Shown here: one piece after another, positions 1 to 9,959 of the stretch
How positions within the stretch are numbered: the stretch's first letter is position 1
Layout of the letters: each line of letters begins with the position of its first letter
Assembly: GCF_963675165.1 (NCBI RefSeq)
Contig: NC_087382.1
Coordinates: forward strand, 2,881,463-2,945,462
Direction of reading: 5' to 3'
Source of the DNA: Halichondria panicea
Taxonomy: Eukaryota > Porifera > Demospongiae > Suberitida > Halichondriidae
DNA length: 64,000 nt
Notes under the pieces: model-generated
Databases searched by the model: none
What the model saw: only the letters and a program-made list of their open reading frames with translations
Told to the model about the DNA's origin: nothing
Program-made: the position numbers and the translations under genes

Positions 1-959
1 CTTGCATGGTAATTGCATGAGACTGTGTCTAAGTGTAGCATCTTTGAACGGCCAGAACTTGTGTTGCAATGATCCAATTTCAATGAATTATTGAAAGCTT
101 AAAAGGAGCTCTAAAATGAGGTGAAATTTGCAAACATTACCAAATTTCCCATTTTGGCAAATGACCAATTATTTTTGTCTAGTGTAGCATCTTTAAATAG
201 TGTACTTTTACTCTACCTACAAGAAATTCTATATAGCTATGTGTATATACACATATACACATAGCTTAGTGATTATTATGTGGCCTTGATTCCAGGCCTT
301 TTGGGGGGATCAAGGCCACATAATTGGTGTCGATTATCATTGATGTTATTTACGTAAATTAGCGCATTAGCACTATGCATGCACATGCTTAGTACTGTGT
401 GTGTGTGTGTGGAAGATTCTTGTAAGCTTTCAATGTTTTGCAATAGTTACAGCTTTCAAGTTGTGTACCAGCCACCTTCTATATAGGCAGTGTACCTTCT
501 ATATAGACAGCATAATACATGTACCTTCCATATAGGCAGTACATGCCCATGCAGTCTAGGGATTTCTTTAACAGTACATGTAACAACAAGAGTAAATGAT
601 AGCAACCTTTTAGAGCGTGTCGGTGCAGTGTACATGTATAGCAATAGATGATAGCAACAGTACGTGCACTCTTCTATAGAGGTTTCCTTGACAGTATGCT
701 GTATATAGCAACAGTACGTGCCCTCTTCTATAATAGAGGTTTCTTTGACAGTATGCTGTGTATAGCAACAATATAAAATCATACTTCCTGCACTGGACAG
801 TACATGTACAGTCAGCAGTGCACTCCTGGCGCAGTGTGTAGCAACAAGAGTAAACGATATATAGCAACAGAGTATGTACTTGAAGGATGTTTATTATGAA
901 ATTAATCAATTAACAGTATAAACAGTGTGCGATAATATTATAGTACACAACATTTTAAA
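1..959. repeat. Gene-poor left edge with diverged repeats
   Basis: No supportable exon is visible. Bases about 36-195 are a diverged copy of the foldback family described at 22828-23127: a 'gaacggcc' block, then 'gatccaat', then 'gaaagctta'. Bases about 235-267 form a small inverted repeat around tandem tatacacata. Bases 281-315 form an imperfect hairpin (ggccttgattccaggcc paired with a later ggatcaaggcc). Bases about 470-900 are a degenerate minisatellite: a unit near 27 bases built on ccttctatataggcagt, then two copies of a unit near 58 bases built on tagcaacagtacgtg, ttctata and gaggtttc. Open frames here are repeat artefacts. Confidence 0.6.
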
Positions 960-2162
960 TCATAAGATAACTCTATAATTCCGACCTTCATTATTATCCC
1001 AAAACTCTCCTCCTGATACTCGATAGCATACGGCAAACTCTAAATAATGGGAGAGAGAAATATTGAAGGGGATTTGAAACTGAAATTGATCCAATTCTCC
1101 GCTACTCGACTTGTAACAAGCCTCGTTATTAGCGCTGATTTTCCAGCCATTTTGCGAATAGCGTACTAGCACTTGCTTGTCGTAGGCAAGATTACACACT
1201 CTGATAGTTCCTGTGACATAACCGTGTTCTGTGCAGGTGAACGATTGAACCTTGACCTTCGTCTGTACAGTATCGTCCCTTCTTAGACAATGCTCACACT
1301 TGAAACTTGCTGTACTGTAAGTGTTGGGCACGAGCTTGCAGCATAGCAGACATTGCGGTGTAAATTGTAGCAAATCGATTAAGCCTCTAGATGATGATAT
1401 AGCTGCCGAATTGAATTGACAGATTTCGTTAGCTTGTCCTGCTATGGATTTTAAAACGTCTTCTCTTTTGTGTCCATTATCGAAGGCTTTCTTGCAGAGC
1501 GTCCATAACTTGATGGCTTGCTGCACACACACCTTCACTACTCTGACTCTTTCTACCCGGTTCTCTGTTGATGTGTATAGCTCTCTCAGATATTGTGTTT
1601 CTTTGGTCTTTAGTTCAAACTTGTGCTTTAGTTCAGCTATCTTGCGTTGTGTGTCAAGAACAGTTTTCTCTTTTTGTGAGCAATCAATGTTCAGCTTGTC
1701 CACAACACACTGTATCTTTTGTACAGTAGCTTTCAAATTATCTCGAGAAGTATCAGTCCAGAAAATTGGAACCATTCCTTTTTCAAGGAGACTTAATTCG
1801 TTCTCCTTTCTAGTCAGCTTTTTCTTAGCCATAAATAGGGCATTTCTTGCCTTCATAAGTTGCCATTTAGTAGCCTGCAACTTCTTGTGCTGTGTATGTT
1901 GTATGGACTCTGAAATGGACTGTGAGATTTTAAGTTCTCTTTCTTTTTTCCCGAGAACTTTGACGTGATGCGATAAAAAGTGTCCTCGGTTCTTAATCGA
2001 TTCTTCCAATTCTGTCAGTTTCTCATACACTTGCTCTAACTCTGTACATAATTTAGCAGCTTGTGGCTTTAAACCAGTCACTATGGAGATAGCTGTATCT
2101 GTATTTCCCTCTTCCAGAGCAATTAGAGCATCTTGCAATCTTGTAGGCAATTTGTCAGCCAT
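960..2162 (-). CDS. Coiled-coil protein with C-terminal CBM21 glycogen-binding domain
   Basis: Single-exon gene of 400 residues; the ATG at 2162 opens an uninterrupted frame. Residues about 30-250 are charged, Leu/Lys/Glu-rich and helical, consistent with coiled coil. Residues about 271-293 carry two Cys pairs (CLLC and CEHC, about 16 residues apart), a possible zinc ribbon. Residues about 299-400 match CBM21: a GTIRVCNLAYDKQVLVRYS strand block, a Trp in GWK, an F.F.I segment, then LEFAVCYR and a closing FWDNNEGRNYRV block. In animals CBM21 is the glycogen/PP1 targeting module of PPP1R3 subunits. I see no canonical RVxF PP1-docking motif, so PP1 binding is not supported; glycogen or glucan binding is inferred. 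Fusion to a long coiled coil and a Cys cluster is unlike the short vertebrate PPP1R3 proteins. It may lie inside an intron of the CASD1-like gene on the other strand. Confidence 0.8.
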   Translation of the reverse strand: MADKLPTRLQDALIALEEGNTDTAISIVTGLKPQAAKLCTELEQVYEKLTELEESIKNRGHFLSHHVKVLGKKERELKISQSISESIQHTQHKKLQATKWQLMKARNALFMAKKKLTRKENELSLLEKGMVPIFWTDTSRDNLKATVQKIQCVVDKLNIDCSQKEKTVLDTQRKIAELKHKFELKTKETQYLRELYTSTENRVERVRVVKVCVQQAIKLWTLCKKAFDNGHKREDVLKSIAGQANEICQFNSAAISSSRGLIDLLQFTPQCLLCCKLVPNTYSTASFKCEHCLRRDDTVQTKVKVQSFTCTEHGYVTGTIRVCNLAYDKQVLVRYSQNGWKISANNEACYKSSSGELDQFQFQIPFNISLSHYLEFAVCYRVSGGEFWDNNEGRNYRVIL

Positions 2163-2780
2163 TTTAAATGCTTATCAGTGTTCTTTGACTATTGCACAAG
2201 CTTTTGTATGGCCTGTTAACCACCTGTGGTTGATTAGATAGCACCTGATTATAGCAACTTAGCTCTTAGCATGTACGTCTGATCTAGCTAGCTGTTCTCT
2301 ATACTTTCAGTAGCGCTAACTACACTGTGTTCACGTCAAAAAGTGCTCAAAGTATTGCATGTTTTCTATCCGGGCTTTATATAGGGAATACAAAGTCATG
2401 CTTCAATGTGTACAGTGCAGGTGGTTTCTGGTTTTGTAAACAGGATGTGTGTGCTCAGAGTTGAACATGAGTGGTGCACTGTCCCAGACAATGGAAGGCT
2501 TGTACTTGGCTTGTAGCTCCCACAGTATTTACTGGGGGACTGCTACTAAAGGCTATATATTGGAGGGTTGTTTGCCCTGCTACTGTGTAGCTACACATAA
2601 TTATGGTGTCAGACATGTAGTATAAGTTGTCTAGTCAAAACAGTTATCATTGCAAGGTCTGTACACGGCTATATAGTTTTGTGCCTGCATGCTCATTTTC
2701 CCTATCCTGGTTTTGCCCTCAATCGTGTTGAATCAAGCATAACATGTACTCATGTACTCCCCCTTATCTCTCATCACCAG
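2163..2780. other. Spacer or intron between CBM21 gene and CASD1 exon
   Basis: No exon recognised on either strand. This is the upstream region of the CBM21 gene and, if the CASD1-like gene is complete, part of its intron, ending in the acceptor at 2771-2780. Confidence 0.5.
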
Positions 2781-3495
2781 GGTTACCTATTGTTCCTGTA
2801 CACCTGTGAGAATGTACAGGAGTGCTCGAGCATGCAAGCTTACATCGGAATATTACCAGTAAGTTCAAACTCTTAGCTACTGCTTTTTCTAGACACTTAT
2901 GTACAGCTGCATGATAATTGTAGTGCTTCAAGGCCAATAATGTTTGCAAACCTACTGCACCTTATCAGGGCAACACCAATTCCCCAAACAGGTGTTTATA
3001 AATGGTCTATAAATTGATGCCATACATGTGTGTGTGTCTTTGTGTGTGTAATAATCCACCCCTAAAAAGCATCCAGCTGCTGGATCTAGGATGTGTGCAT
3101 ATGATTACTGTGCATGCATGACCTCATTTCCTTCCATTGATCTCATTATATATTCACTTCCTTTCGTTATTCATTTCCTCCTTCTACAGATTCTGGCGTA
3201 TGTGTTTCTACGCAATGGTAGCATCCTGCACCACTTCAGTAGTGACTTCCTAGTAGAAGCTGGTTCACATTCACTATGGCTTTTTGTTAGTCATTTCCAT
3301 ATCCTTAACGCTCTCAATGGCAAAGGTCTTCTCGTGTTTTTCCCCGGCTATTATTACTTGAATGCAGTGGGTGTGGTCACAGTCTACTTGTATGTCTTCA
3401 TGGTGATCCGTCTGAGCGCTCGTACGCTCTCTGATTGGTCGACTGCCAAGGAGATAGCAAAACACAATAGCAAGGACGATGACACTAATGTTTAG
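2781..3495 (+). CDS. CASD1: CASD1-like sialate O-acetyltransferase, last two exons (partial)
   Basis: Two exons, 2781-2858 and 3190-3495, join in phase 0 through donor gtaagt and a cttctacag acceptor. The peptide is hydrophobic. It matches the C-terminal acyltransferase membrane region of CASD1/Cas1p proteins: a Cys-containing loop (YTCENVQECSSMQAYIGIL), then ILAYVFLRN, then a histidine segment (FVSHFHILNALNGKGLLVFF), then PGYYYLN and two more membrane stretches. CASD1 transfers acetyl groups to CMP-sialic acid in the Golgi. The upstream luminal catalytic domain is not in the window; its exons would lie left of base 1, which would make the CBM21 gene nested in an intron. A 3' fragment left by rearrangement is the alternative. 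Confidence 0.72.
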
Positions 3496-4413
3496 TATAA
3501 TAATAATAGCGACATGTTTTATAGTTCTATTTTTGCCCTTACAAACTTACAATCTTATATCGTTTTGTGCAATCGATCAGCAATGATGAATTACTATAAT
3601 TATTATTATTATGTTGTTCAATTTTAATGCACAAAAATAACACAGAACAGAATGGATGGATGGGTGGGATTAAAAACAAACAAAATGACACGATGCCATT
3701 ACACTTAATTATTATGACAGTCATATAGTTATCGCTGTTCTTGTGCTGTGTCGGCATAGCAACCAGCAGGATCGCCTGTAGCAAATAAAGCGGATCATAA
3801 TCATCATAATGCCTACAATTATAAACATCATAGAAAGAGGCCGGGATATAGTGGCGAGGAAAAGGAGGCGTGTCGATCTCTTTGTAGTAATAGTACAGTC
3901 AGATTAAAATAATTATTAGCAATAATTATTATAATTAATAAAAAAACTTGTGTATGTGTATGTATTATTAATTGCAAATGAGGAATTAAGGCAATACAGT
4001 CCCCACGTCATATCACATGTACATGTACAGTGACTAGGCCTGTGCCAAATATTCAAATTTTTTCACCTATTATTCATTCGCACTTGATCAGCTTATTATT
4101 ATTGACACCAATTATTATTTAACATACACATGTACAGCAGCGAAATAAAACACTTATAAATTATATATCACAAAAAATGGGATTAAGTCATTACTTTTAA
4201 TTTCAGCAGCGAAATAAACTTTAGCACAAAAAAATGTGGTTTCAATATTGATTGAACTAACAACAATCAGATTTACTGCCATGTAAAATGTGGGCGTGTT
4301 CCGAGCTACTGCACATGTGCAACTCAATGAATATCATTAAACTATTTTCACAGTGCCTATTGAAAAAGGCTGCCTATTATTCAAAAAATTATTCCGGAAT
4401 ATTTGGCACAGGC
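3496..4413. other. AT-rich intergenic region
   Basis: Between the 3' ends of the CASD1-like gene (plus) and the IgTIR gene (minus). It is very AT-rich with runs of aataattatt; an aataaa lies near 3784. No gene or RNA recognised. Confidence 0.5.
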
Positions 4414-4844
4414 CTACCCCACACACTCACCAAGTATCTGCTGGAGTCGTCCAATCAGATTGCTCTCACTTGTTAGTACTACTGGCCAGTACGTTAGCAA
4501 CTGTCGCACTCTTGCCGGGACCGCCCCCTCACTCGTTGCTATGGGAACTACACATCGGGTGTTGGTGACAGCCAATCGCTTCATCGCTAGCTCCAACTCG
4601 AGCTGACAAAACTTACTCTCGGAAAAACAATCAGAAAACACGAACAAAACCTTGCGACTGTTGTTCACAGCATCTGCAATCTGCTCTGTTATGGATAGTC
4701 CAGCAACGAAATCTCTGAGATGCCAGCACACCCGATAGTGAGGGGAGGATTGCGTTTCTAGGGGGTGGAGGATGTGGGTCTGAACCAGCTCTCTAGTCTC
4801 GTCGTGGGCGCTTATAAATACATCATACTTGAAACCAGTACCTG

Positions 4845-4942
<98 letters not shown>

Positions 4943-7218
4943 GTGGAGGTGTGTGCAGTGTGTGTGTGTAGAGGGTGTGTGCGCTGTAGTGTGATGGTGT
5001 GTGCAGTGTGGAGGGTGTGTGCAGTGTGATGGTGTGTGCAGTGTGGAGGTGTGTGCAGTGTGGAGGTGGTGTGCATGCATGCATATTAATTTGTATTTTT
5101 AGAGCCTGTAACTTGTCCTAGATATCGTCTATTTTGTAGCTCTATATAATCACTGAGACAGAAGATACAAGAAGCTGAATGATAGCTATTAGTTCACTCA
5201 CTCTGTGGTTCTGTGGAGTGTGCTGATGATGGTTGACTGACCCTCTGCCCCACCAGTAGTAACACAACACCAATTGCAATCACCAAGGTACCACTGACAC
5301 TAGTCACTAGTATGGAGACCAGTCTGCCACTGTTAACTGGAGCTGCAGTAGCAAAAGTAACAGTAAAAAATTAATATAGGCATATGCATGATCGACAAGA
5401 GTAGGGGACCCATAGAATACGCATATACGTAACATACATATTATAGGTATACGACTAATAAAGATTATCAGTCTATCTAACCAGCTGCAGGTAAATGGAA
5501 GTAATATGTAAAACGGCAGTAAAATAATTGTAAAATACTATTACTGCAGAATGAAAATGCTGCAGAAGGGACTCCCCATTCTCCTCACTCTCTCTCTACC
5601 TTCTAGCTCCAACTCCACTGACGCCATTTCCTCTCCATATTGACAGACATAGTTTCCCTCCATTGCACTACTACACCTTCTCACAGTTAGTTCATTGGTC
5701 CAGCTACAGTCCCTCTCGTTATAGCGTGGGCGTTGTTGTATGTAGGGGAGTAGCTCTCGGCTACCGTTGCTCCTGACGATGAACCAGTATGGCTTCAGAC
5801 CATACGAGAATGGGGCGTGTACGGTACATGAGAGGGTGTGGTCTTGGCCAATAAGGGGCGTGGCATTCATGGGAGATATGACGATGCTACTATTGCTTGT
5901 ATGATAGGAACAACCTGTGTGTGTGTGTGGGGGGGGGGTGAAGTGAGGGTGTGTGTATGGTGGGAGTGGGTAAGTGTGTGAAGCATGATTGTAAGTAGCT
6001 ACAAATTTAGTACGTAGTTGAACATCTTTCTACAGCCATAACTTGAATTTCGTTGATCCAATGTCAAAATTTTAGTGAAAGCTTAGAAGAGACCTTTCAA
6101 ATGGTACCATCAAAAGTTTATATTTAAATTAATTTGGCCGTACCATGGATTATAGCCCATGATCCAAGGCCGGAAAATGACAAATTAGGGCCCTGACATG
6201 GATTTAAACACAAAATCATTGGTCCTCCAAGTCACGTGTGTGTACCTAACCAACAACTACCAACTAAATTCTTACTTGTTGCTTGCAAGAAGAACAGTCC
6301 GTCATTACTATAATTCTCATCTCCTATCTGATTGGTCGCATGGCATTCATACACGCCCCCATGTTCTCCCGTGTATCCCTCCACTCTCCACTTCCGTCCA
6401 TTCTCGGAAAATACGACATCGCTGGCAAAACTTAATTTCTCCCGACGATCTATGTTCCTGTATCGCGTCCAAGTGTAGCTTGGTGGGGGGTCACTCTGCA
6501 GGGGACAGGTGAGCTCATACGGGCGTCCAATTACAGGACTCCTGTTCACACCAGCTGGCCACGTCGCCATGGGAACAACACGAGGAGGATCTGCGTGGGC
6601 GGGGGCAATGGATTAATGGTAAGAGTCTAGCTAGAGTGAACAATTAATACTAAGTATTTTATAGCAGCTATATAATTATGTGAAAGCTCTGAAATTGTTA
6701 TAAACTATAATCATGTTCTACAAAAGATAACAAAAGATAACATTATATCATACATGTACCTTGTCAGTTTGTTTGTGTATATGAGTGGTATCAAATATTG
6801 GACAGTGTAAACATGAAGTTGAGATAACGAATCTCCAGACCACATAATGTGCTCTGTGGGCTATACTGATAGACTGATAGACTTCCTACAGAAACTAAAA
6901 CACTTCAGGCTATAATATTATCAGACACTTGAGGCTATCAGCTGCATAGCAACTTACAGAGCACTGTTAGTTGATAGCATGGTATATCCCAATGGTTGAT
7001 GGTGGGGATATCAGGGACACAGCAAATGCTTGCACCGCTATCATTCCATTGAGGGTACAAGTGAAGATAGCTGGACGAGTTGCTTAGCAACACCTGCACA
7101 GAAAAACAGTTTACATAATGAAGATGCAAAGAAAGAACTATCAATTGTTTTTAATCAGATTATATCAACCATTAATTGTTCAATTTTTCAGCACTGTAAA
7201 CGTTTTTTCGATAGCACG

Positions 7219-7284
<66 letters not shown>

Positions 7285-7923
7285 CATACACACACGGAGA
7301 GTGGAAAGAGTTAACACCTCTTGAGTGGAATGAAGATAGTAGGTATATGAAAGCCCTTGATGGTCAGAGTGCTTGCCACAGGGTAAAACCAACAGTTGAT
7401 CTTGCCTGCCCACACAACGATATCTGTTATCAACCTCCCCACACCATGGCAACTGCGAGGCTTCCTCAGAGAGCCCTACACGTAGAGAGAAATGGGAGGT
7501 AATCACGGTTAATGGTCCTGAGGCAAGAAATGGCTGCCTATTTTGTTGATGCAGGTTGCAATAGATCGAGTATGCTGCAAATGTAACTTTACGTGCAAAT
7601 ACTTTAACAAACTGACCATTAGTACGCTTGCTATAGCTTGGGTTGTTAGTCATAGTGCATTATACATACGGTAATGCACCGCAAATCATTAGGTGCTGAC
7701 TTATATATAAAATATAAATGCCTGATTGAATGCATGCAGTTGAATGCAGTGGCATGCTCACAACCTCATAGCTAGCTGCTGCATGCAATACAAACAAGCA
7801 ATATACTATAGTAAGCTAGCTAGCTAATAGTGTGTCTTATGCATACCTCCCCTTACCTGCAACAGTGGAGGCCCAACAGCAGCAACAGTGCATGAGCAAC
7901 AGCAACCAGCCAGTAGGGGACAT
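4414..7923 (-). CDS. IgTIR receptor: signal peptide, three Ig domains, TM, TIR
   Basis: Seven exons in transcript order: 7857-7923, 7318-7475, 6958-7093, 6276-6590, 5600-5914, 5202-5342, 4414-4841. All phases agree and the sum is 1560 nt (519 residues). Exon 1 encodes a Leu/Cys-rich signal peptide. Exons 2-3 form Ig1 (Cys in VLPCGK and SICC). Exons 4 and 5, each 315 nt, encode Ig2 (YELTCPLQS, GVYECHATN) and Ig3 (HTLSCTVHA, GNYVCQYG). Exon 6 has the membrane helix (residues about 337-361). Exon 7 is a TIR domain: box 1 YDVFISAHDE, box 2 region LRDFVAGLSI, then LFVFSDCFSESKFCQLELELAM. Box 2 lacks the usual proline of RDxxPG. This matches the IL-1R-like IgTIR receptors described in the sponge Amphimedon, so MyD88-type signalling is plausible but inferred. 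The Ig1 donor (gtgtta) is weak. The gene is head to head with PNPO. Confidence 0.88.
4847..5075. repeat. (TG)46 tract and gtgtgcagtgtgga minisatellite in TIR intron
   Basis: Pure TG dinucleotide from 4847 to 4938, followed to about 5075 by imperfect repeats built on gtgtgcagtgtggaggt. On the coding (minus) strand this (CA)n runs almost directly into the TIR-exon splice acceptor at 4842. The CV- and TH-type reading frames here are artefacts. Confidence 0.9.
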
Positions 7924-8030
7924 GTTTGTATGTATCGTCTAGACTAGAATTCCGTTTTTGGTAAAGATCATTAATCATTCACTGCAATATTGACATCTGG
8001 TTAACATCTCTTTACCTATTTTCATTAAAG
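7924..8030. promoter_or_regulatory. Divergent promoter between IgTIR receptor and PNPO
   Basis: About 100 bases separate the IgTIR start codon (7923) from the apparent PNPO 5' leader (from about 8030), so the two genes probably share a bidirectional promoter. Inference from spacing only; no motif identified. Confidence 0.4.
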
Positions 8031-8133
8031 ATCAAGAGCAGCCTGGAGCTAGCTGGAGCAGGAGCAAGGTACGTATAATATGTATATAGATCTATGTACG
8101 TAGCTATGTCCCCTCAGCCCGCCCTCTGCAATC

Positions 8134-8805
8134 ATGGAAACCATGGAAACCACTGGTGCTGACGTGTCCCAACTCCGTACTGCCTACAATGTTGACACGT
8201 TCACCGAGGATCAGCTCACCTCACACACAGACCCATTCCAACAGTTCCATTCCTGGTTCCAAGAAGCACTGGAATCCATACCCGAACCGCAAGCAATGTG
8301 TATCTCCACGGCAACCAGGGATGGACGTCCGTCAAGTCGTATGGTCCTCATGAAAAAATACGACCAAGATGGATTCCGTTTCTATACCAATTATCTGAGC
8401 AGAAAAGGATGTGAACTAACGGACAATCCTAATGCTTGCATTCTGTTCTACTGGGAAAAGCTCCATCGACAAGTTCGAATTGAAGGCAAAGTGCAGCGTC
8501 TTTCAGAAGAAGAGTCTATCAGTTATTTCTCCACTAGACCAAGACCCAGTCAAGCCAGCGCATGTGCTAGTATGCAGAGCACCACTGTGACAAGTCGGAG
8601 AGAACTGGAGGAGAAGATGCAATCTATTCTAGAATTGTATCCCAAGGGAACTCCCATTCCAAAACCAGATTATTGGGGCGGCTACGTCCTGGTTCCAGAC
8701 ATGTTTGAGTTTTGGCACGGACAATCATCACGGTTACACGATCGTATTGTATTCACCAAGGACGAGCAAACTGGAATATGGGAACGAAAAAGACTATCTC
8801 CTTAA
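8134..8805 (+). CDS. PNPO: Pyridoxine/pyridoxamine 5'-phosphate oxidase
   Basis: A 223-residue single coding exon. PNPO oxidises pyridoxine- and pyridoxamine-phosphate to pyridoxal 5'-phosphate using FMN. Family features in order: DPFQQFHSWFQEAL, AMCISTATRDGRPSSRMVLMK (FMN-contact strand), FRFYTNYLSRKG, ACILFYWEKLHRQVRIEG, YFSTRPRPSQASA, PDYWGGYVLVPDMFEFW, and a basic end close to the usual RLxP. Length fits the human enzyme without its N-terminal extension. Two ATGs (8134, 8143) compete; I take the first. A 5' leader exon ends at 8068 with gtacgt and a 49-base intron (8069-8117) precedes the coding exon. The lack of coding introns, unlike vertebrate PNPO, is unusual among its intron-rich neighbours. 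Confidence 0.95.
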   Translation: METMETTGADVSQLRTAYNVDTFTEDQLTSHTDPFQQFHSWFQEALESIPEPQAMCISTATRDGRPSSRMVLMKKYDQDGFRFYTNYLSRKGCELTDNPNACILFYWEKLHRQVRIEGKVQRLSEEESISYFSTRPRPSQASACASMQSTTVTSRRELEEKMQSILELYPKGTPIPKPDYWGGYVLVPDMFEFWHGQSSRLHDRIVFTKDEQTGIWERKRLSP

Positions 8806-9084
8806 CAACTACACATAATTATTACTGCTCACCCATGCAGTGCGTGGATTGTATATCCGCTACCTGATAAGACTAATGTCTTATGTGTGTGTGTGTGTGT
8901 GTGTGCTATTATTATTAATCATGTTTTAGGTGACTGACGATCCATCCCCTACTGTCAATAGCAGTTAGTTTTAAAGATGATCTTTCCCTCAAAAATACTG
9001 TCATTAATTTATCTCGATTGCAAGCCCTGTTTCATTCGAGGTATTGTCGAGTAGCCAAGAAGACACAAGAAACAGCTACAAGCC

Positions 9085-9475
9085 ATGAGAAGAGCAGGTT
9101 CTAGTAGAAGTATCCAAGCTGAGGAATACGAGCTAGGTAAGCAGAGCGTGTGGGGCAGTGTGCAAGCTCCAGTAGAGCTCTAGCTTGTTGTTTTTGACAT
9201 GTTTTGCAAAATGTGGGAGGGGCTGCTCTGGCAGCCAGGTCTGAAACCATGGTAGCTTTCTGTACCAAGTTGTGTAGCTAACTATTTCAATGCCCCCCCC
9301 CCCACTACTACCCCCTGCAGAGCTGGGAGGCCATCTTGTGTATCCGGGTGGCAAGGTCAATGTGCGCTGGAAAGGAACCTGGTACAATGGCATTGTCAGC
9401 AAAATTGGACCACAACAGCCAATGTGCAGGGTATGAAAAAATTGGCTCTTTATATATAAAACTACTCCACACACT

Positions 9476-9523
<48 letters not shown>

Positions 9524-9536
9524 CACACTCCACACT

Positions 9537-9578
<42 letters not shown>

Positions 9579-9915
9579 GGGAAATGTCGACCAATCAGAC
9601 TCTGCTGCTAGACCATGATGAGCTGAAGCTGATGGAATCGTTTGTCCTACAGAAGCAGTACAACCCCGGGACTAGGGTAGCCTATAACAATGGTGAAAGC
9701 TGGATAGAGGGCGTGGTGGAGGATGGCAGCTGTGTAGGCGCGGCTCTAGTCAGGTACGCATGTAGTGGGTGTGGTTAGTAGTAGTGGGTGTGGTTAGTGG
9801 CAGCTATGGAACTAGGACAATCGTACGCCAGTTGTGATCTATAAATTTGTAGGTAATTACTTAGCTAAAATTAATGTATAGCTGGTGTTTGTTGAATTCT
9901 GCACATTTTCAGAAC

Positions 9916-9959
<44 letters not shown>

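Noticed and set aside
1444-1968. 174-residue plus-strand frame
   Set aside because: It is the complement of the coiled-coil/CBM21 gene, whose minus-strand frame is longer and has a recognisable domain.
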